Shown here one piece after another: positions 43,093 to 51,794 of a DNA stretch of 64,000 bases. Position 1 is the first letter of the stretch. Each line of letters begins with the position of its first letter. The translations under genes were made by a program, and so were the position numbers. The notes under the pieces were generated by a model. It had not been told where the DNA came from and searched no databases. It worked only from the letters and a program-made list of their open reading frames with translations. The stretch is from an uncultured Desulfuromusa sp. (GTDB taxonomy: Bacteria > Desulfobacterota > Desulfuromonadia > Desulfuromonadales > Geopsychrobacteraceae). The DNA is taken from NCBI RefSeq assembly GCF_963675815.1, contig NZ_OY776574.1:1482001-1546000 (forward strand), read 5' to 3'.

Positions 43093-44163
43093 ATGAACTG
43101 GCAAGAACAACTGAAAAACTTCGTCAACACGATTGACCGTCTGGAAAAGCACATCAACTTGACTGTGGAAGAGCGCAGCGTTCTTGAGAATAACACAACC
43201 ACCTGGGGGACGACCCCCTATTTTGCCTCTTTGATGGACCGGAATGATCCGAACTGCCCGATCCGCAAGCAGGTGATTCCCTCCAGTCTGGAGCAGCAGA
43301 ACAGGTACGGCATGGATGATTATCTGGTCTGGAAAGAGAACCGCGCCACTGAAGAGAAGCGTCCTGACTCCATAGCCCGGCAATACAAGGACCGGGTCGC
43401 CTTTACCGTAACCCAGGCTTGTGGAGTTTATTGCCGCCACTGTTTTCGTAAGGAGCTGGTTGTTGATGGCGACCTGAAACTCGATTTTAACGTCAACGAG
43501 GGTTTGCAATGGCTGGCCGAGCATCCAGAGGTGCGGGACGTTCTGATCACGGGCGGAGATCCATTTCTTCTTGGCGACGAGCAGCTTGAATTTTTGCTCA
43601 GAAAGTTGCGCGAATTGCCACATCTTGAAATGATTCGTTTTGGAACCCGTACACCTATTGTGCTGCCGCAGCGGATTGATGCCGGGTTGAAAAAGGTGCT
43701 GGGGGGCTATCATCGGGTGCCGATCTGGATCAACACGCAGTGTAACCATCCAAAAGAGATTACCGAGGAAACAGCAAAAGCTGTGTTCGATCTGCTGAGT
43801 TGTGGTGTAAATGTCGGCAATCAGGCGGTTCTTCTCAAAGGGATTAATGATGAAGTTGACACCTTTCGTGAATTGCATCAGAAACTGCTCTCAGTGCGGA
43901 TCAAACCTTATTACGTATTTTATTGTGAAGCTGCTCCCGGCATAGATCATTTCCGCACCCCGGTTGAGAAAGGTGCCGAACTGATCCGTGACGCCTTGCG
44001 TGGTCACACAACCGGGCTTGCACAACCGATGCATGTTGTTGCTACCAATATCGGCAAAATTCCGCTGATGCCTGACTACTATATTAAAGACAAAAACGGC
44101 CAGGAGTATTGCCTGCAGAACCATAAAGGAGAAAAAACGACACTTCCGAATGTTCCGGCATGA
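43093..44163 (+). CDS. KamA-family radical SAM aminomutase, substrate uncertain
   Basis: A 356-residue paralogue of the aminomutase at 40646. The radical SAM motif CGVYCRHCFRK (Cys110, 114, 117) and a C-terminal lysine near the PLP position (VATNIGKIPLMPDY) remain. The PGGGG loop is shortened and both lysine-recognising aspartates are replaced: YCEAAPGIDHF where lysine aminomutase has YQCDLxxGLxHF, and VVATNIGK where it has VxDAPGGGGK. It therefore probably acts on another amino acid. EF-P modification (EpmB) or an aminomutase for glutamate are options I cannot decide. rpsU follows by 32 nt. Confidence 0.8.
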   Translation: MNWQEQLKNFVNTIDRLEKHINLTVEERSVLENNTTTWGTTPYFASLMDRNDPNCPIRKQVIPSSLEQQNRYGMDDYLVWKENRATEEKRPDSIARQYKDRVAFTVTQACGVYCRHCFRKELVVDGDLKLDFNVNEGLQWLAEHPEVRDVLITGGDPFLLGDEQLEFLLRKLRELPHLEMIRFGTRTPIVLPQRIDAGLKKVLGGYHRVPIWINTQCNHPKEITEETAKAVFDLLSCGVNVGNQAVLLKGINDEVDTFRELHQKLLSVRIKPYYVFYCEAAPGIDHFRTPVEKGAELIRDALRGHTTGLAQPMHVVATNIGKIPLMPDYYIKDKNGQEYCLQNHKGEKTTLPNVPA

Positions 44164-44195
44164 GCATTTCAGCCTGCTAAACAAGGAGCAGATTT

Positions 44196-44390
44196 GTGGA
44201 AATCAGGGTTCAGGGAGGCGACCTGAATAAAGCCATTAAAGTATTAAAAAGAAAGTTACAACAAGATGGGCTATATCGCGAATTACGTCAGCGCAGATTC
44301 CATGAAAAATCCAGTATTAAGCGTCGACGAAAAGCAGAAGATGCCCAGCGGCGCTTGCGGAAAAAACAAAAAAGACTCCAACAGCGGTAG
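44196..44390 (+). CDS. rpsU: 30S ribosomal protein S21
   Basis: A 64-residue very basic protein; MEIRVQGGDLNKAIKVLKRK and a C-tail of RRKAEDAQRRLRKKQKR match S21. It starts with GTG 44196 after AAGGAG. It helps mRNA engagement on the 30S subunit. A larger open frame on the same strand overlaps it out of phase but is an artefact of its upstream extension. Confidence 0.95.
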   Translation: MEIRVQGGDLNKAIKVLKRKLQQDGLYRELRQRRFHEKSSIKRRRKAEDAQRRLRKKQKRLQQR

Positions 44391-44433
44391 TCGCAATACA
44401 AAGCGCGATGAAGAAAGCGAGATAGGAGCCCCT

Positions 44434-44799
44434 GTGACTGGTCCGGTAAGTATTTACGCTATTGCCGAGATGAGCAGGCGCGCTGAAGAAGGCACCTTAA
44501 AGGTCCGTAGTGAACTATTTCGAATCGGCTGTAAACCCTCTGATCTGAGTGTTCTGCGGCAGGGAGTTTATCTACAGATAAAGTGCCGGCAGCAGATTAT
44601 TCTGGTGTCCCCGCAAGAGGTATTGGGAGTATTGCGCAAGATTCCACGAGGGACTGAGTTGTCGGAGGTCTTTCAGCTTGTTTTTCAGCATGCTCATCAG
44701 CTCGAGGAACAAAAACAACTGCCCCCTCGCGGGCTGGTTATAATTCTTATCAGCTTGCTGATTTTGGTGGCTTTCTTGTTTGCGCTAAATTATTTTTAG
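44434..44799 (+). CDS. Hypothetical tail-anchored membrane protein
   Basis: A 121-residue protein with a C-terminal membrane helix (GLVIILISLLILVAFLFALNYF) right at the end, so it is probably tail-anchored with a cytoplasmic body. I choose GTG 44434 because AGGAG lies 5 nt before; longer in-frame starts overlap rpsU. The soluble part reads like a small alpha/beta domain (GCKPSDLSVLRQGVYLQIKC). Family not recognised. It follows rpsU by 43 nt. Confidence 0.6.
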   Translation: MTGPVSIYAIAEMSRRAEEGTLKVRSELFRIGCKPSDLSVLRQGVYLQIKCRQQIILVSPQEVLGVLRKIPRGTELSEVFQLVFQHAHQLEEQKQLPPRGLVIILISLLILVAFLFALNYF

Positions 44800-44850
44800 C
44801 TTACGGGTGATCGTCTGTTTTGCTGAATAAATGATCCCCAGAGGCCAGAG

Positions 44851-46041
44851 TTAGAGCTTTAACTGCGTTTTTACCCGGCCAAAAGCATCGATGGCAAAGC
44901 GGATGTCTTCTGCTGTTAGGGCTGCTGATATCTGCGTGCGGATTCGCGCTTTGCCTTTTGGGACAACCGGATAGGAAAATGCGACAACATAAACCCCTTC
45001 TGCCAGCATTGCTTCGGCAAACTGACCCGCGATCACGGCATCATGCAGCATGACGGGAACGATGGGATGCTCCCCGGGCAGGAGTTCAAACCCGAGATCT
45101 TCCAACCCTTTGCGAAACATAGCGGTATTTTCACGTAATTGATCTCGGAGTTGATTTGACCGGCAGACCAGATCGATTGCTTTCAATGCGCCAGCAACGG
45201 CTGGCGGTGCAACTGTATTTGAAAAAAGATAAGGACGAGAGCGCTGTCGCAACAGGTCAACAATTTCCTTGCGCGCACTGGTAAAACCTCCGCTTGCCCC
45301 ACCCAGGGCTTTACCCAGGGTTCCTGTTATGATATCGACTTGTTCCATACAACCTCGATACTCCGGGGTGCCTCGGCCGCCGGCACCGATGAAACCGGTG
45401 GCATGGGAGTCATCTACGTGAACCAACGCATTGTATTTTTCCGCAAGAGTACAGATTTCATCAACCTTGGCAATAAAACCATCCATGGAAAAAACGCCAT
45501 CGGTGGTAATCAGCTTGAAGCGTGCCCCATTTTTATCGGCGTCCTGTAACTGTTTTTCCAGATCGGCCATATCGCTGTTACGATAGCGATAACGCATGGC
45601 TTTGCACAGGCGCACTCCATCGATAATGCTGGCATGGTTAAGTTCGTCAGAGATGACGGCATCTTCTTCTCCCATCAGGGTTTCGAACAGACCACCGTTG
45701 GCATCAAAGCAGGATGGATAGAGGATCGTGTCTTCGGTCCCCAGAAAACGGCTGAGGCTATCCTCAAGTTGTTTATGCAGAGTCTGGGTGCCGCAAATAA
45801 AACGAACCGATGCCATGCCGAAGCCCCATTTCTCCAGAGCGAGTTTGGCTGCTGCATTCACCTCCGGGTCCTGGGCCAGGCCAAGGTAGTTGTTGGCGCA
45901 GAGATTTAAAACTTCACGGTCGCCGCTGACTCCCACGTGGGCACTCTGTGGGGAGGTGATGATGCGTTCATGTTTATACAGACCAGCTGCTTTAATGGCG
46001 TTTAACTCGGCACTGATATGGTCTTGATATTTATCGTACAC
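44851..46041 (-). CDS. kbl: Glycine C-acetyltransferase (2-amino-3-ketobutyrate CoA ligase)
   Basis: A 396-residue PLP enzyme of the alpha-oxoamine synthase family and usual length. HVDDSHATGFIGAGGRGT and the PLP lysine in TGTLGKALGGASGGF are diagnostic. It cleaves 2-amino-3-ketobutyrate with CoA to glycine and acetyl-CoA. It is 37 nt after tdh on the same strand, forming the two-step threonine degradation pathway. Confidence 0.96.
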   Translation of the reverse strand: MYDKYQDHISAELNAIKAAGLYKHERIITSPQSAHVGVSGDREVLNLCANNYLGLAQDPEVNAAAKLALEKWGFGMASVRFICGTQTLHKQLEDSLSRFLGTEDTILYPSCFDANGGLFETLMGEEDAVISDELNHASIIDGVRLCKAMRYRYRNSDMADLEKQLQDADKNGARFKLITTDGVFSMDGFIAKVDEICTLAEKYNALVHVDDSHATGFIGAGGRGTPEYRGCMEQVDIITGTLGKALGGASGGFTSARKEIVDLLRQRSRPYLFSNTVAPPAVAGALKAIDLVCRSNQLRDQLRENTAMFRKGLEDLGFELLPGEHPIVPVMLHDAVIAGQFAEAMLAEGVYVVAFSYPVVPKGKARIRTQISAALTAEDIRFAIDAFGRVKTQLKL

Positions 46042-46078
46042 AGCTTTTTTCTCCCGGGTCAGATGTGTTGAAATGTCA

Positions 46079-47107
46079 TCAAAATTCCCAATTGAGAATT
46101 ACTTTACTTGCTTCGCCGGAATTCATGGCAGCAAAACCTTGTTCAAACTCGGTATAGTTCAGGCGATGGGTGATAATCGGAGAAATATCCAGCCCGGATT
46201 CGATCATCACTGACATTTTGTACCAGGTTTCATACATCTCCCTGCCATAAATACCCTTGAGGGTAAGCATGTTGAAAATGACTATATTCCAGTCAATGGC
46301 AACATCGCTTCCCGGAATTCCCAGAAGAGCCACTTTGCCACCATGACACATATTCGCCAGCAGTTCGTTAAATGCCGAAGGATTACCGGACATTTCCAGG
46401 CCGACATCAAAACCCTCTGCCATCCCTAATTTTTTTTGTGCATCACCGATACTTTCCTGGGTGACATCGACGGTACAGGTGGCTCCGAGGGTTTTTGCCA
46501 ATTCCAGACGTTGGGGGTTTATATCAGTGATGACAATGTGTCTTGCCCCGGCATGGCGACAGACTGCTGCAGCCATAGCCCCGATTGGCCCGGCACCGGT
46601 AATCAAGACATCCTCACCCAGCAGATCGTATTTCAGGGCTGTATGAACGGCGTTGCCGAAAGGATCGAACAGCGCAGCAACATCCAGATCGATCCCTGGC
46701 TGATGTTCCCAGACGTTGGACATGGGTAGAGCCAGGTATTCGGCAAAAGCTCCGGGGCGATTGACACCGATGCCACTGGTGTGGGCGCAGAGATGACGAC
46801 GTCCGGCCATGCAGTTACGGCAGCGGCCGCAAACGACATGTCCTTCGCCGGAGACAATCTGGCCCGGGTTGAAATCGATGACATTGGTGCCAACGTCAAC
46901 AATTTCGCCGACAAACTCATGTCCCACGATCATCGGTACAGGGATGGTTTTTTGTGACCAGGCATCCCAGTTGTAGATGTGCATATCCGTCCCGCAAATA
47001 GCGGTCCGTTTGATTTTTATAAGGACATCGTTAATGCCGATTTCCGGTATCGGCATCTCTTCCAACCACAGCCCGGGTGTTGCTTCTCTTTTAACCAGTG
47101 CCTTCAT
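46079..47107 (-). CDS. tdh: L-threonine 3-dehydrogenase
   Basis: A 342-residue zinc alcohol-dehydrogenase-type enzyme. Catalytic zinc site AICGTDMHIYNWDAW and GHEFVGEIV; structural zinc cysteines in CGRCRNCMAGRRHLC; NAD site ITGAGPIGAMAAAVCRHAG. It oxidises threonine to 2-amino-3-ketobutyrate for Kbl. Preceded by a thiamine-binding-protein gene with an 18-nt gap. Confidence 0.96.
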   Translation of the reverse strand: MKALVKREATPGLWLEEMPIPEIGINDVLIKIKRTAICGTDMHIYNWDAWSQKTIPVPMIVGHEFVGEIVDVGTNVIDFNPGQIVSGEGHVVCGRCRNCMAGRRHLCAHTSGIGVNRPGAFAEYLALPMSNVWEHQPGIDLDVAALFDPFGNAVHTALKYDLLGEDVLITGAGPIGAMAAAVCRHAGARHIVITDINPQRLELAKTLGATCTVDVTQESIGDAQKKLGMAEGFDVGLEMSGNPSAFNELLANMCHGGKVALLGIPGSDVAIDWNIVIFNMLTLKGIYGREMYETWYKMSVMIESGLDISPIITHRLNYTEFEQGFAAMNSGEASKVILNWEF

Positions 47108-47125
47108 AGTGGAGTTCCCCTCAGA

Positions 47126-47428
47126 TTATTTTTCCAGTTTTGCTTCAACGCTCTTTAATTTATCCACCATTGTCTGTTCCCGATCAACCCGGCTCCCCAG
47201 TTTGATTGTCGTGCTGATGCGTGGGGCACCGGCAGCATGAATTTCTTCATGGCAGCGGCGGATTGCAGCGAAAACCTGATCATATTCTCCTTCAATATTG
47301 GTACCATATGCATGTAAGCGGATCTTTAATCCGGCATCTTCCAGAATGTTTTGGCACATGGCAACATATTTTGAAACGGAGACTCCGACTCCGAGGGGGA
47401 CAACGCAAAGATCAACAATGACTTTCAT
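47126..47428 (-). CDS. MTH1187-family thiamine-binding protein
   Basis: A 100-residue ferredoxin-like fold protein of the MTH1187/YkoF-related (DUF77) group: VIVDLCVVPLGVGVSVSKYV at the start, HAYGTNIEGEYDQVFAAIRR in the middle and RISTTIKLGSRVDRE near the end. Members bind thiamine or related molecules. ATG 47428 follows AAAGGAG; the extended frame to 47494 has no ribosome site. It is the first gene of the operon with tdh and kbl. Confidence 0.88.
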   Translation of the reverse strand: MKVIVDLCVVPLGVGVSVSKYVAMCQNILEDAGLKIRLHAYGTNIEGEYDQVFAAIRRCHEEIHAAGAPRISTTIKLGSRVDREQTMVDKLKSVEAKLEK

Positions 47429-47642
47429 GAATTTCTCCTTTAGCGAATTATTTATTTGATTTCCAAGTATATCCTGCCAAAAGAGAATAGCCAATCAGAC
47501 ATTTTCTAAAGTTGCTCTCCAGAGAGAATAATCAAATAGGGATAGCCCCTTGTTGAGAGAATCTGTTACAATTCAAAGTTCTAAGTTTCACTGTTGCAGA
47601 AGCCATAATTCACAAAAACACCCATAACAGAAAGAGGTAATG

Positions 47643-48683
47643 ATGCAAGATTGGGGACAAGGCCCATCCGGGGATGACCTGGAAAAAAAAGTCATTGAGA
47701 TCGCTAATCAACTGAAAAATAAGTTCAAGTTCAATCCACAGAAAGGAATCCTTCCTTTATTGATTATTATTGCTGTTATCGCCATTTTAATCGGTGGTTC
47801 CAGCAGTATGTATAAGGTCGATACTGAAGAGACCGGGGTTGTTTTACGCTTTGGTAAATTCTCCAAATTTTCCAACCCTGGCTTACACTTTAAAATCCCC
47901 TTTGGGGTTGAACAGGTTTACCTGGTCCCAACCGGGCGCGTTCTGAAAGAAGAGTTTGGTTATAGAACGGTCACTCCGGGGATAAAAACTGTTTATACCA
48001 AGCGTGGACTGGAAGAAGAGTCTCTCACTTTGACCGGAGATTTAAATGTCAGTGATGTTGAGTGGATCGTCCAGTTTCAGGTGTCAGACCCGTTCAAATA
48101 TATTTTTAAAATCAAAGATCCTATCGGGACAATTCGTGATATTGCGGAGGCTATGGTCCGTAAGACCATCGGCAATGCGGATGTGACCCAGGTTCTCACC
48201 ACCGATCGGGCTTATCTTGCGGATCAGATCCAACAGTCTCTGCAGGCCACATTGACCCAATATGATATCGGGGTAAGGATCGTTACAGTTAAGTTTCAGG
48301 ATGTTAACCCGCCAGAAGCAGTAAAGGACGCCTTTAACGAGGTTAACGAAGCGGAACAACAGAAAGAGAGTCTGATTTTTCAGGCTCGTGAGCAATATAA
48401 CCGGGAAGTTCCAAGAGCCCGGGGTGAAGCGAAACGGACACTTCAGGAAGCACAAGGTTATGCAGTCGAACGCATCAATAAAGCCCGAGGTGAGACGAAT
48501 CGTTTTGTCGCCTTGTTGACGGAATACAAAAAAGCTCCGTTTGTCACCCGGAAACGCATCCATATTGAAACGATGGAAGAGGTTTTACCAAATCTGGATG
48601 AAACTTACATTATGGATGGAAAAAACGGTGGGCTATTGCCATTGCTTCCGTTACGTAAGGCCATGGAAGGAGCAGTCAAATGA
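47643..48683 (+). CDS. hflK: HflK, FtsH-associated membrane protein
   Basis: A 346-residue stomatin/prohibitin (SPFH) family protein. Short cytoplasmic N-terminus, one membrane helix (GILPLLIIIAVIAILIGGSS), then the SPFH domain (YKVDTEETGVVLRFGKF) and a long charged coiled coil (EVNEAEQQKESLIFQAREQY). It forms with HflC the periplasmic cage around FtsH and moderates its proteolysis. I choose the second of two adjacent ATGs (47643) by distance from AGAGG. It overlaps hflC by ATGA. Confidence 0.94.
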   Translation: MQDWGQGPSGDDLEKKVIEIANQLKNKFKFNPQKGILPLLIIIAVIAILIGGSSSMYKVDTEETGVVLRFGKFSKFSNPGLHFKIPFGVEQVYLVPTGRVLKEEFGYRTVTPGIKTVYTKRGLEEESLTLTGDLNVSDVEWIVQFQVSDPFKYIFKIKDPIGTIRDIAEAMVRKTIGNADVTQVLTTDRAYLADQIQQSLQATLTQYDIGVRIVTVKFQDVNPPEAVKDAFNEVNEAEQQKESLIFQAREQYNREVPRARGEAKRTLQEAQGYAVERINKARGETNRFVALLTEYKKAPFVTRKRIHIETMEEVLPNLDETYIMDGKNGGLLPLLPLRKAMEGAVK

Positions 48684-49603
48684 AAAAGGGATTTGTAATA
48701 ATTGTTGTTATTGTTGCTATCCTGATTGCTCAGGGTGGTTTTTATATTGTTAATGAAGCAGAGCAGGCTATCGTGACCCAATTTGGTAAGCCTGTTGGTG
48801 AAGTTTCGTATCCTGGACTCCATTTCAAATTGCCGTTTATTCAGGATGTGACCCGTTTTGAAAAAAGAATTCTGAAATGGGATGGCGATCCGAACCAGAT
48901 TCCAACGAAAGATAAAAAATTCATCTGGGTTGATACCACTGCTCGTTGGCGGATTACCGATCCATTGCTGTTTCTTAAAACCGTTGCGACTGAGCGGGGT
49001 GCTCTGAGCCGTCTGGATGACATCATTGATTCAGTTGTTCGTGATGCTGTTTCCGGCCACCTGTTGGTCGAACTTGTGCGTGGCGGTGATTATAAAGCAA
49101 ATGGAACCGAGCGTTTTGAGGTTGATGGTGTGCAGATTCTCCCTGAAGATATGATTGGCCGCGAAGAGATTCTCAGTGGGATCCTGCTTGAGGCGAGCTC
49201 AAGCACTCCGGAATACGGAATCGAATTGATCGATGTGCAGTTCAAGCGACTTAACTATGTTGAGCAGGTGCGCGTCCGGGTTTACGAGCGGATGATTAAT
49301 GAGCGGAAGAAAGTTGCTGCTCAGTATCGATCCGAAGGGGAAGGGGAAAAACTGGAAATCCTTGGAACCATGCAACGTGAACTGAAAGAAATCAGTTCTG
49401 AAGCCTATCGGAAAGCTCTGGAGTTTCGCGGTGCTGCTGATGCTGAAGCTGCTGCTATTTATGCTGAAGCATACAATCAGGACAAGGAGTTCTATACTTT
49501 CTTGCGTACGATGGAATCTTATAAAAAAACCATCACTGACAAAGGAAAGTTGATTATTTCCACCGATTCCGATTACTACAAGTATTTGAAATCATCTGAA
49601 TAG
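48680..49603 (+). CDS. hflC: HflC, FtsH-associated membrane protein
   Basis: A 307-residue SPFH protein with N-terminal membrane helix (FVIIVVIVAILIAQGGFYIV), domain start NEAEQAIVTQFGKPVGEV, and C-terminal helices with YRSEGEGEKLEILGTMQREL and the sequence DKEFYTFLRTMESYKKT typical of HflC. Translationally coupled to hflK (ATGA). Confidence 0.95.
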   Translation: MKKGFVIIVVIVAILIAQGGFYIVNEAEQAIVTQFGKPVGEVSYPGLHFKLPFIQDVTRFEKRILKWDGDPNQIPTKDKKFIWVDTTARWRITDPLLFLKTVATERGALSRLDDIIDSVVRDAVSGHLLVELVRGGDYKANGTERFEVDGVQILPEDMIGREEILSGILLEASSSTPEYGIELIDVQFKRLNYVEQVRVRVYERMINERKKVAAQYRSEGEGEKLEILGTMQRELKEISSEAYRKALEFRGAADAEAAAIYAEAYNQDKEFYTFLRTMESYKKTITDKGKLIISTDSDYYKYLKSSE

Positions 49604-49633
49604 AATTTTGATTTAATTCAGATCAGATCAGTC

Positions 49634-49665
49634 AAAAGGGTTCTCCGCCAGCGGAGAACCCTTTT
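49634..49665. terminator. Bidirectional terminator hflC / tctA
   Basis: A 15-bp perfect stem (49634-49648 with 49651-49665; effective loop larger) of form AAAAGGGTTCTCCGC/GCGGAGAACCCTTTT. It ends the hflKC and the convergent tct transcripts. Confidence 0.85.
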
Positions 49666-49717
49666 GAATTTCAACAACCATTCTTTAGAATTGTCTCTTC
49701 AGTTGCCACCACCTGAA

Positions 49718-51274
49718 TCAATCCCCACCTTGGTCGACCTCTTCCACTTCAATTTCGGAATGATTGGCGATCATCTGCTTTTTCACCTTCTTGCCGATGA
49801 AAATTGGCAGGGTGAAGCCGATGATCGCAACAACCCAAATACCAATGGCCAACGGACTGCCGACGAAAATCGACCAGTCGCCGTCCGATATCTGCAGCGC
49901 GCGACGCATGTTGACCTCCATCTCGTTGCCGAGCAGGATACCGAGGATAACCGGTACTAAAGGAAACCCAAGCTTACGTAAACCCCAGCCTGCAAAGCCG
50001 AAACCGACCATCATCATGACATCGAAGGTCGAACCGGTGAGACCGTAGATACCAACGAACGAGATCATCGCTACCGCCGGCATCAGGATCCGTGTCGGAA
50101 TCAACAACACCCGGGTAAACAGGCCAACCAGGGGGAGGTTCAGGGCCAGCAGCATGAAGTTACCTATAATGAGCGCCGCGATCAGGCTCCAGACGACATC
50201 GGGGTTGTTACTGAACAACAGCGGTCCCGGGGTGATGTTGAGCTGAAGGAGCACAGCGAGCAGCACGGCGGTGGTGCCGGAACCCGGCACGCCAAGGGCC
50301 AGCATCGGCACCAGTGCCCCGGCAGCGGACGCGTTGTTGCCGACCTCAGGTGCTATGAGGCCGCGTGGATCACCCTTGCCGAAGGTCTTGCCTTCGGGGT
50401 CGACGAGGTTCTTTTCCACCGAGTAGGAGAGGAACGATCCCAGCGACGCTCCTGCCCCCGGCAGCACACCGGATAGAAAACCGATGCCGGTTGACCGTGC
50501 TATCGTGCCAATAGAACGCTTCAGCATACGGAAATCAGGCCATTTGTGCCGGCCGACCTTCGAGCGGGACTGAGCGGCAGCGCCACCCTGGTGATGTTCG
50601 ATGAAGATCAGGACTTCGCTGATGGCAAACAGGCCGACAATGGCGATCAGAAAATCGATCCCGTCGTAAAGGTGGATATGGCCGAAGGTAAAGCGCTCGG
50701 AACCAGTCTGCGAATCGCTGCCGATCATCGCGATGCCCAGACCCAGTGCGGCAGCGAAGGCCGATTTCGCCTGGTTGCTGGCAGTGAGACCGCCCAGGGT
50801 GGCGAAGGCCATCGTGAACAGGGCGAAATACTCCGCCGGGCCGAACAGCAGGGCGACCTTGACCAGTTGCGGCGCCAGCAGGATCAACCCACAGGTGCCG
50901 AAGAAATCGCCGGTAAATGAGGCGACGCCGGACAGTGCCAGCGCCTCCCCCGCTTTCCCCTTCAGGGCCATCGGGTGGCCGTCGAGGCAGGTCATCATCG
51001 CCGGTTCGTCGCCGGGGATGTTGAGCAGGATCGAGCTGATCCGCCCGCCGTACATGGCGCCGTAGTAGACGCTGGTGAGCAGGATCATGGATGGGATCGG
51101 TCCGAGTCCCAGGGTGAATGCGATGGGGATAAGAATCGCCACGCCGTTGGCCGGTCCGAGTCCCGGCAACGCCCCCATGAGCGTACCGAGAAAGCAGCCG
51201 AGAAGTGCCAGCAGGAGGTTTTGGACGGAAAGGGCGATTGCGAATCCGTCAGCCAGATTTGAGAAAATTTCCAT
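49718..51274 (-). CDS. tctA: Tripartite tricarboxylate transporter, large permease TctA
   Basis: A 518-residue inner membrane protein with about 12 helices. Conserved TctA segments: LLGCFLGTLMGALPGLGPAN near the N-terminus and IGFLSGVLPGAGASLGSFLS in the centre. It carries carboxylates delivered by the periplasmic TctC. The gene reads visibly more GC-rich than its neighbours, with many G/C third positions. Last gene of tctC-tctB-tctA. Confidence 0.95.
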   Translation of the reverse strand: MEIFSNLADGFAIALSVQNLLLALLGCFLGTLMGALPGLGPANGVAILIPIAFTLGLGPIPSMILLTSVYYGAMYGGRISSILLNIPGDEPAMMTCLDGHPMALKGKAGEALALSGVASFTGDFFGTCGLILLAPQLVKVALLFGPAEYFALFTMAFATLGGLTASNQAKSAFAAALGLGIAMIGSDSQTGSERFTFGHIHLYDGIDFLIAIVGLFAISEVLIFIEHHQGGAAAQSRSKVGRHKWPDFRMLKRSIGTIARSTGIGFLSGVLPGAGASLGSFLSYSVEKNLVDPEGKTFGKGDPRGLIAPEVGNNASAAGALVPMLALGVPGSGTTAVLLAVLLQLNITPGPLLFSNNPDVVWSLIAALIIGNFMLLALNLPLVGLFTRVLLIPTRILMPAVAMISFVGIYGLTGSTFDVMMMVGFGFAGWGLRKLGFPLVPVILGILLGNEMEVNMRRALQISDGDWSIFVGSPLAIGIWVVAIIGFTLPIFIGKKVKKQMIANHSEIEVEEVDQGGD

Positions 51275-51286
51275 TGTCTTATCCCC

Positions 51287-51718
51287 TTAAAAACCGAGCG
51301 GGCCCTTGGCCAGCGACAGGCCGAGGATCAGATGAAAGACCAGGTAGATGCCCGCGGAGGTCGCGATCCCGGTGACCAGAGAACTAAGCGGCTTGGTTCC
51401 CAAACGCCATGACAGGTAAGCGGTGGCGAAGACGGTCGCAATCACGAACCCGACTTTGGATAAAGCCCAGCCATACAGAAACATCACCGCTGTGGCGAAG
51501 ATGACCTCAATGAAGTTCGTCAGATTCGGCCAGTCCGGCTCTGCATCTGGACGCAGCAGGATGTACAACGAACAGATCGTTAGTACGGTCCCGACGATAT
51601 AAGGAAAGGTCCGCGGACCGACGACATCAATCATAAAACTGTCGGGGATGATGGAAGTCGCCCAGAAGTAAAACGCAGCAAGCGCCAGCCCAAAAAGGCC
51701 AAATATCCGGTCGCTCAT
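51287..51718 (-). CDS. tctB: Tripartite tricarboxylate transporter, small subunit TctB
   Basis: A 143-residue protein with four membrane helices (RIFGLFGLALAAFYFWATS; ... AVMFLYGWALSKVGFVIATV), matching TctB in length and hydrophobic pattern. It is 12 nt before tctA. TctB is the accessory membrane subunit of the transporter. Confidence 0.92.
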   Translation of the reverse strand: MSDRIFGLFGLALAAFYFWATSIIPDSFMIDVVGPRTFPYIVGTVLTICSLYILLRPDAEPDWPNLTNFIEVIFATAVMFLYGWALSKVGFVIATVFATAYLSWRLGTKPLSSLVTGIATSAGIYLVFHLILGLSLAKGPLGF

Positions 51719-51755
51719 GAAATCCTCTTTTCTTCAAACGATTTGAAACAAATAA

Positions 51756-51784
51756 GAGGCTGCCCCATATATCAGGGCAGCCTC
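51756..51784 (-). terminator. Stem-loop between tctC and tctB
   Basis: GAGGCTGCCC (51756-51765) pairs with GGGCAGCCTC (51775-51784), loop 9 nt. On the minus strand it is followed by TTATTTGTTTC. It probably causes partial termination or protects the tctC 3' end, so that binding protein is made in excess. Confidence 0.6.
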
Positions 51785-51794
51785 GATGCTCTAA

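Noticed and set aside
43024..43878. Minus-strand open frame under the KamA paralogue
   Set aside because: Antisense to a clear radical SAM gene; no motifs.
44266..44433. N-terminal extension of the tail-anchored protein into rpsU
   Set aside because: It overlaps rpsU out of frame; a GTG with AGGAG at 44434 explains the gene.
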